From Chamaecyparis obtusa (taxonomy: Eukaryota; Streptophyta; Pinopsida; Cupressales; Cupressaceae): 64,000 bases of DNA. Positions 57,461 to 64,000 of this stretch are shown here, in pieces. Below the pieces are notes generated by a model. It had not been told where the DNA came from. It did not search any database and saw only the letters and a program-made list of their open reading frames with translations. Each line of letters starts with the position of its first letter. Within the stretch, counting starts at the first letter, position 1. The stretch lies in contig BSBK01000760.1 in assembly GCA_027943335.1 (NCBI GenBank), positions 1,525,001-1,589,000 on the forward strand, written 5' to 3'. The translations under genes were made by a program, and so were the position numbers.

Positions 57461-60400
57461 ATGAGTCAACCTGAGAAGAGTGCAGCGTCTTCCAGTAGTG
57501 AGGCCAAGTCCAAAACTGGTGAGGACAGGAATAAGCCAAATTTTTCAGATGAATTCCTGAAACTGTTGCCGAGCTCCAGTCAGAACAAGAGGGCTACTGA
57601 TGACGTGTTTGAAGATCTTCTGGAATGGTGTAGAGACCCGATCACTCTGGAATTCATAGGTTACACTATTTTCAACTTCTTTTACAACAATAAAAATAAG
57701 CATGTTCCTGTCTGTAATGGTTGGGTGTTAGGATTAGGAAAAATGGTTGTCCCTGACGTTTTCCTAGATATTGATTTAATTGTTGCCCTAGCCAGAAGTT
57801 ATGACCCTATATCAAGGACAATTAGAAAAGAATACCAATCACCCTTAGTTACTCTTGATAGGGGATCTTTTATGAAAGCTTTTGGTCTATACACGTCCTT
57901 TTCAACTGAGATTGATTTGAACAAAGAAAAGGCAAGATACAGAAGCAATGTAGGGTTAGTAAAAGACCAGTTGGTTAAACATATGCCAAAATAGGATAAA
58001 TACATAGCCCCCCTTCCTGCTAACATGAATGCCCCATACCAGTTCAAATCCCTCCATCATTATATGAGATATACTTGCTATGCATTATGTAGAGTTTTGG
58101 GAATGGATGGGAATGCAGAATTTTTACCAGCTGACTTGCTGATGATCATCTTGGATATTCAAAATCCCTTGGTAAACACTGAATATGATTACATTCAGTA
58201 TGTGATTGATAGGATGCATCAGGGGCTGATGTCTGTCAATGAAAGTAAAAGTCCTATTGAGTTCATGCATTATTCTCTATTAATGCATTTGATTCTATTT
58301 TTCAACATCAACAGTTTTGATGTAAACATGTTAAAACCAAGGTTCACTTTCAAGGATCAGCACAATCCAGTGCAGTTGTGGGTGAGGATATGGAATTCTA
58401 CCTCCAATGAAGTAGATTTTTGTGTTTTTGAGAATTTCATTGTCTATCCAATTATCAGGATGCTAGGCATAAATGTCACCAGGCTATCTCCTAGAGTCCT
58501 TAGGCTTTTAAGACCACTGCAGTATGTGGACAAGTGGGATGGAAATCATAATTGGGGTGATTTCTACTTGGGAGATAATTCCATAATTATCAGAGTTTAT
58601 GGTTGTCCCCAACCCCCACATTTATTACCAAAGTATGTGCCTCCGAGATTGGCTTGTTTGGAATTTGTTTGGCAACTAATGTGTACAGATAAAGAGCTTT
58701 TGGCCCCTCACAGAAAGGGTACATTCACACCCAGGCAATTCAGGGTAGGTGATTTCCTGATAGGAAAGAGGGCTTTTCCTCAGATTAGTGCATGGCTACA
58801 ACAATTCAAAATGGTTACTGGTGCTTGTAGGCACATAGATCCTGAGGACTTCATCAAGATTGCCAGGCTGAGTTACATCCCAAACATTGGTGTGATTAAG
58901 GAGCATGAAGGTTTGGATGAAGAAGATGTGATTAGAAACATCTTAGATGAAGATGAGGTTAAGAGGAGATGGTACAAATTCTTTGATTTAGTAGATTTTT
59001 CCAACCAATTGAAAGCATCTCAAATTCCTTTTGAGGGTTTTTTCCCCGATCTTCCTTATTTGAAGAAGATTGATGGGATGATTGAAAAATATGATACCTT
59101 GGCAAATCAATTGGAAGGCTTGATTGATCAGAATGAGCCAGAGAAGAAGAAAAAGAAAGATTATTCATCTTCTGATGAGGAAGAATTTACTGATGAGTCA
59201 CAAGAAGAAGATAGTCCTCCACAGGTTGAGGGACCACCAGTTGTTGATCTCACTCAAGATCAACCAGAAATAAGGGATATCTCAGAGCCACCATTGAAGA
59301 AATAGAGGCTTGAGGAAGGTGAACCTTCAAGGCGTGAGAAACAAAGAAGGGAAATTGATAGAGCATCTGCTCTTGTACTAGGTGATAGGCCATATCATCA
59401 TCAATTGAGGAAAGCAATAAGAGGAGGAAAGAAAATAGCCATTGAGCAAGAAGGCAGAGAAAAGTCCTTATGGTTGGAGAAGGATATCAGAGAGGTCTAT
59501 CAAGAAGAATTCTTGAGTGATGATCAATTCATTAAGACTGATGAGTTCAAGAGTTTTCTCATTTAGAACAAGCAGCAAGAAGTAAGGAAGGCTCTGCCTG
59601 AAGGTATGGAGCCAAGTGAAGAAACTTTGAGAGCTCTTCCTTCATATGATCCTAGCCTTGATCCTATAACAGTGGATGAAGCCAGAGATTTGGTTAAATC
59701 AAGTGGAATGTTGTTAACCCCAGGATGGGATCTAACTTCTGCATTCCTCATTGATCAATTGAGAAAGCAACCAGAGGGTAGCCTATCATATGAGGTTCAC
59801 ATTGGTGACATGATAAGAGGAAGTGGCTATGACCCTAAGTCCCAAGCTGTTGCAATGTGGTCTATGGCCCCCAAAACCCAAAAGCCATCTCTATTGAGTA
59901 TAGAGGATAAGATGGAGGGGAATAAGATTATATGGACTGTACAAAATACAACAGACCTTGAAGTCTCCAAGGCAGTAACTCATTGGGCTAATCTGAATGA
60001 AGCCAAGACAGCTCAGCTGTCAGAAAGATATGCCAAATTGTTTGAAAGTTCAAGCATGGTAGCCAAGGACAAAGATTTGAAAATGATGAAGATCAAACAA
60101 TTGGAAGATGAGCTGGCAGAAATAAAGGTCAAACTTGAGGAAGCCTCAAAAATAATTCCTCCTCCTCCTTTGCAAGTTGAGGTACCTGTTCAGGTAAATT
60201 TGGAGGCACTTGAGGGATCTGCTGAAGACTTGGAAAAGGTGAAATTGGATGCATCCGTGGACACTATAGCCAAAATAGTGCAGTACAGGTAGGACAAAAT
60301 AAAGGACAAGATGGATGCAGTTCATAAGTCAGTCAGCCTATTACATCAGACCAATCAAAAGGTGAATGACTATTTAGCCACCTTGGAGCCACTCTATAGT

Positions 60401-60946
60401 ATTTGGTCTGGGAGGAATTTGTTTTTTGATAAGCTTGACAGTTTACAGGAACACAGGCTTGATATCCCAAAAGTAGTGATTGATGTATTTGAAAGGATTG
60501 GCCTAATAAGTGCTGTGTCAAAGTTTTTCAAAGGAAAGTCAAACCAAATAAAGGCTAAGTTAGCCATGTTTGATAAAGATTTCAGCAAGTATTTGCCCCC
60601 GGTATATGATGACAATGGAAATGTGGTTAAGCTGGAAGATTGGAAGTTGTCAATGGGTCAGTTGGTAATCAATCAAGATGCCTTCCTAAAAGATAATAAG
60701 GCTTTGGATGTGGAAGGAACTAACAATATAATTGATAATTTATTCAAAGTTGAAAGTGACTGTATTAAGTTTGTAGCAGAAGTTAAAAATGTGACTGATT
60801 CTACATGGGAACGGAAAGTCAACTTATTACAGGAGCTGCAGAGTTACGACTGGCCATCTGATGATGATGTGGCAGCTTGGGAAAAGCTAATAACAAAGAA
60901 GAAGAAGAAACCGGTTATCCAGCTGACAGAGGAGGAAGAAGAATAG
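57461..60946 (+). pseudogene. ORF inside the Gypsy-B LTR, unknown protein of 1,161 codons
   Basis: ATG 57461 (AAGGATGAG context) opens one frame to TAG 60944, broken only by TAG at 57992, 59303, 59564 and 60290 (codons 178, 615, 702, 944), with no frameshift. Layout: Ser/Lys-rich start (1-40); globular, aromatic-rich region (about 45-540; FMHYSLLMHLILFF, PQPPHLLPKYVPP); KKKKKDYSSSDEEEF acidic/basic tract (about 560-610), nuclear-signal-like; a second globular part (LPSYDPSLDPITVDEARDLV near 720); a coiled coil (about 860-900); and a helical C-terminus (LLHQTNQKVNDYLATLEPL). It ends in EEEEE; one frame over, text such as LAPDPEFEGERV continues to about 61013, so the true end may be further. 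No RT, Gag or protease motif. I do not recognise the family; the TE1 ORF is similar in size and layout. Confidence 0.75.
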
Positions 60947-61236
60947 ATTGCACTTGGCACCTGATCCAGAATTTGAGGGAGAGCGTGTTCAAACAAAGAA
61001 TGATGTAAATTAGCTTGTAATGGTGGTCATCATTCATATGACAAATTTGGTAACTGCTCTGAAAATATCTACAAACAAAGGTGCCAGCTGTGAAAGTTGT
61101 TCAAAACTGAAAATACGCCTTGCTGTCTTTATTAAATATCTTTCTGTTTATATTTTCTTTTGTTTTCTAGTGCAAATTTCTATTAGCCATCCGAAGCTTG
61201 TTGCATCCTTTTGAGGATTCCAGGATGGTTGATTAG

Positions 61237-61244
61237 TATAAATA
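61237..61244 (+). promoter_or_regulatory. Candidate TATA box downstream of the LTR ORF
   Basis: TATAAATA at 61237, about 290 bases after the ORF and 950 bases before the LTR end. If it is the LTR promoter, the ORF lies in U3 and would need its own promoter upstream (a TATAAAGTG at 56573 is one candidate). AT-rich sequence gives chance TATA motifs, so this is weak on its own. Confidence 0.35.
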
Positions 61245-62197
61245 GTCAGTTTCTATTGATGATCGGGGTTGGAAAATATTTTTGTAAAGGAGAGGTCCAG
61301 AATATAGAACCTTATTTTCTTGAAATCAAGGAAGACTGTATCAATGCATTTGATCAATTAATACAAATACACTGGAGTTTTGTTACTATCATTTGATTGT
61401 CTTTACATGTGGAGTGTTTTAGTTTCTTTATGTATTTAGATTGTAAGACAGTTTAAATACATCTTTCACAAGGTGAATGTAGGGGTTGAGCTTAAGTTTC
61501 TTTCAAGGAAAGAGTAAAATCTTAGGGGAGGTCTCTGGGAATTGAATATCTATATGTGGATTTGATGATAGGTGTAGGAATGGAAACAATGATATGTTAG
61601 GCATGTTATTTTAGTTTCATTGTATTCATTTTAATAGATATATGTGAAGGTAGAGTTCGACTCTGATGCCTAGCGGATAAGGGACTGGTTTTAGATCCGT
61701 TTACATTGGTTTACCATCCAAGATATAATTGATTGAAATTTTACTTTATATGCATAATTTCCAAACTTGAGATATTTTATGACAAGTTCATAAATATGTA
61801 TTTAATTCTTTGAAGAAGCAATAAATGAGGTTAACCCTTCCCTGAGTTTAACTCTAAAAGGAAGAAGGATGAATATCCTTAAGCCATTGTGTCGTGTTGC
61901 TATTTTTATTGTCTATATCATGATGTTGTGTATCAGGATAATTTGGGTTATACTCAGAGTTTTAGCAACTTATTGAGTTGGATTTTGAAGGTAATAACAA
62001 AGCAGTGAAGGAGCAAGTTCTCAATTCAGAGCTCAGTTGAACATTGAATTGATAGAGGTACACCCGCCTGAGTATATATTACTCAAAGTGAAGAAGGTCT
62101 TAACCTTAACACCTTAGTAGTTTGTAACTTGCTAGTTTACAGCCATTGGGATTATTTGGGTAATTGATTAATCTGTAGGTTCAAACACTAACAAAAT

Positions 62198-62217
62198 TGG
62201 CGACTCTACTGGGGAGT
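62198..62217 (+). other. Gypsy-B primer-binding site
   Basis: TGGCGACTCTACTGGGGAGT, four bases after the CTAACA end. The TGGCGACTC...TGGGGA form is like that of plant Tat/Ogre-type Gypsy elements, where it is usually assigned to tRNA-Arg; I recall this and cannot check it here. Confidence 0.7.
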
Positions 62218-62386
62218 TATTTTGATAGCCTGCAATAGGTTAGTGCAAATCTTGTCTATTGTATGTTTGTAGACCAGTAGAAATAATTTTTGATTCCCGC
62301 TTGAGTAGTGGGTGGTGACTCTAAAGAAATTTGTGTTACCAGTTGCTAATAGTTTCAAAATTTTGTAAAATTTGTTTTTATTTACC

Positions 62387-64000
62387 ATGAGTCGACCAAG
62401 GAACACTAGGTCTTACTATAGGGATCATCCAGAAGATAATATAGGGGATGAACTCCACACACCAAGCAGAAAGCAATGGTCTAGGAGAGGCCAAAATAAT
62501 GCTAGTTCCCAGGCTCCTTCTCAAGAAAGATTTTGTGTTCCACTTCCTCATGAAACTTGTTCATCTTCTGACGATCCTGAGCATGTCAAAGGGGTCACAC
62601 CAGAGGTCTATATGTAGAAAGAAGTAGTCACAGAAGTAGGTTTTTTCCCTGCTAGAGAAACCCTTGAACAACCCGATGAAACCTCTACTGCTGAAATAGC
62701 TTCATATTATTCTGAGAAGTTAAGAGAGGAAGTGATTGCCTTGAGAGAAAAGGAACGTGAACAATTAGCAAAAATTGCTAATAGAATGAAGATAAGGGAA
62801 AAATAGCTTCGTGAATTGCTTCTGGAAAGGGAAGAACTCCTCAAGAGAACCAGGAGAAATGAGACCCATGTTAGTGATCTAAACCAAGATGTACAAGGTT
62901 TGGATAAAGACTTGTTTGGTGATATGAAAGCTTTGAGAAAGCAAGCTCAGGATACCAGGCCCAAACAAAGTGAATTTGAGGGAACAGGCCATGTTTTAAG
63001 ACAATTGAATCCCTCTGAAATCAAAATAAACAAGGAGATTAAAATTGCCCCCAAGGAAATCCCTGATAAGGGAAAACAAAAAGTGGTGGGTGTTGCTATA
63101 AATGAACCGAAGAAAGTTGTGCCCATTCCTAATGTGCCTACTCAAGCTAGTACAGATTTAGACAGAGCTAGGAAAGCAAAGGAGGATTTGGCTATGCAAC
63201 TTGAGAAACTTGAGTTAGAGGCTGCTGCAGATGAAATGAAGAGGAAGATTGCCTTTCTACATGCTAACATGAATACATCTGCTAGTAGTTCTATCCCTAT
63301 TACCATAGGAACAACTTCATCCAGTCAGCCTAACATTTCAATTCCAAATACTCAAGCCTTTCACTCTGGACAATATCCATCTGGACAATTTCCTAGTCAA
63401 GTTCCCTTGGTTTCTCAGGTTACAGTGGGAACTATACCCTGTCAAAATGTTGCAATCACCCCTCTGAATCAGCCAACTATCCAAAGATGACCAGTTCATT
63501 TGGATAGATATAGGCCTTTATTTTTTGATGGTATTCCTGGCCAACCTAATGCTATTCCTAATGAAATCAGGAAGAAGATCCCATTATTCACTGGGAATAA
63601 TGTTATTACTTGTGAAGAGCATTTGAAGTTTTTCACAGATAAAGTTAATGACTATGAGATTGAGCATGAAGATGTCATTATGAAACTTTTTGTTCAATCA
63701 TTGATTGAAGATGCTAGGGATTGGTACAGAGGGTTACCTGAGAATAGTATTGCTTCATGGGATGAATTTGTCAGGAGTTTTAAAGAGCAGTATGCTGAAC
63801 ATGTGAATTCTAGTTATATGCTCAATGAATTCAATAATATCAAGAAAAATTATAATGAGAGCATGTCAGAGTTCAATAGCCGGTTTCAAAAGGCTATGTA
63901 CAAATTATTCCAGGTATTGAGGTTGGATGATGCAGTTTGCATGACCACTTATTTCAATTCCATGGATGGTAAAATGTCTTATCTCCTAAGAGATAAAAAT
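62387..64000 (+). pseudogene. Gypsy-B gag, 3' end outside window
   Basis: ATG 62387 (MSRPRNTRSYY) lies about 170 bases after the primer site. One frame runs to the window end with TAG at 62615 and 62804 and TGA at 63488, all without frameshift. The N-terminal part is charged and helical (REEVIALREKEREQLAKI, LLLEREELLKRTRR), followed by a Ser/Pro/Gln-rich linker (SGQYPSGQFPSQV). From about 63490 it is a Retrotrans_gag domain: FTGNNVITCEEHLKFFTD, WYRGLPENS, SWDEFVRSFKEQY and FNSRFQKAMYKLF. The two TAGs lie where Gln is plausible and the TGA where Arg (CGA) is. Codon 1 to the edge is 538 codons. Confidence 0.88.

Larger units (their letters stand above)
55459..62193 (+). repeat. Gypsy-B candidate 5' LTR, 6.7 kb with internal ORF
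   Basis: Left end TGTTGG at a clean junction with Copia-4; right end CTAACA four bases before the primer-type site. TGTTGG and CTAACA are imperfect inverted ends. Inside are an array of imperfect palindromes (about 55720-57010), a long ORF (57461-60946) and a TATA motif (61237). After 60946 no further long frame is seen. The 3' LTR is not in the window, so the LTR status of the whole block rests on the termini, junction and primer site. Confidence 0.65.
55459..64000 (+). mobile_element. Gypsy-B: large Gypsy element with a giant LTR, right end outside window
   Basis: Starts TGTTGGGTATCC exactly at the break in Copia-4 integrase. A 6.7 kb candidate 5' LTR (55459-62193) is followed by a TGGCGACTC...GGGGA primer-type site and a Gag reading to the window end. 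The primer-site type and Retrotrans_gag with a long N-terminal region are like plant Tat/Ogre-type Gypsy elements. Protease, RT, integrase and the 3' LTR are not in the window, so the lineage is inferred. Confidence 0.8.

Noticed and set aside
57992..60292. Programmed TAG readthrough in the LTR ORF
   Set aside because: Four TAGs in one frame and the same TAG excess in unrelated, clearly dead elements fit methylation-driven decay better than a recoding signal; no consistent downstream context was seen.
57461..60946. Assignment to the plant mobile domain (aminotransferase-like) family
   Set aside because: The general look (aromatic, helical, transposon-borne) is suggestive, but I could not find its signature motifs, so I left the protein unnamed.
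1..64000. tRNA, rRNA or cellular protein-coding genes
   Set aside because: Looked for cloverleaf-type and housekeeping motifs on both strands and saw none; tRNA-like matches are only primer-binding sites.

Overview
This 64 kb window looks like a purely repetitive stretch of a large plant nuclear genome. It is AT-rich, I see no cellular gene and no rRNA or tRNA gene, and nearly every stretch I can read is an LTR retrotransposon or LINE nested in another. The families are plant types: Ty1/Copia with an initiator-Met-type primer site, Ty3/Gypsy, and an L1-type LINE with a DUF4283-like ORF1. The heavy decay (frameshifts, many TAG stops, diverged LTRs) would suit a gymnosperm or another large-genome plant, but the species cannot be named from this.

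Layout. (1) 1-1722: unassigned sequence with a two-copy direct repeat. (2) 1723-17952 (+): TE1, a Copia-like but pol-less element with LTRs, PBS, a coiled-coil/multi-zinc-knuckle gag and an ORF remnant of about 1,100 codons of unknown function; it holds a probable solo LTR (7486-8404). Nested in it on the minus strand is Copia-1 (8996-16731), complete, with a perfect TATAT target duplication. (3) 18120-20806 (+): a LINE with ORF1 and the start of the endonuclease ORF, cut off by the next element. (4) 20807-34316 (-): Gypsy-A (gag, PR, RT, RH, INT), whose integrase is split by TE5 (22225-29451, +), a non-autonomous LTR element with a retropepsin-like region, a G-patch and a CHHC finger but no RT. 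(5) 35740-38779 (-): a decayed orphan ORF. (6) 38780-64000: a deep nest. Copia-2 (-) is interrupted by a plus-strand LTR start of the Copia-1 family (44015-44420). That is interrupted by a tandem pair, Copia-3 and Copia-4 (-), which share the middle LTR (50135-51405). Copia-4 holds a solo LTR (51643-53216, perfect CTACT duplication) and is itself cut at 55458 by Gypsy-B (+), which runs off the right edge.

The most interesting item is Gypsy-B. The segment bounded by TGTTGG at 55459 and CTAACA at 62193, followed at once by a primer-binding-type site, would be a 6.7 kb LTR. It contains a 1,161-codon reading frame (57461-60946) broken only by four in-frame TAGs, an array of imperfect palindromes upstream, and a TATA motif downstream. 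TE1 carries an ORF of similar size and layout, and the 35740-38779 remnant may be a third. I propose these as a family of retroelement-borne accessory proteins, possibly undescribed; I cannot run the searches that would prove homology or novelty.

None of the elements looks autonomous now. The longest intact pol piece is the 403-residue RT-RNase H of Copia-3, and its neighbouring protease motif and RNase H aspartates are substituted.
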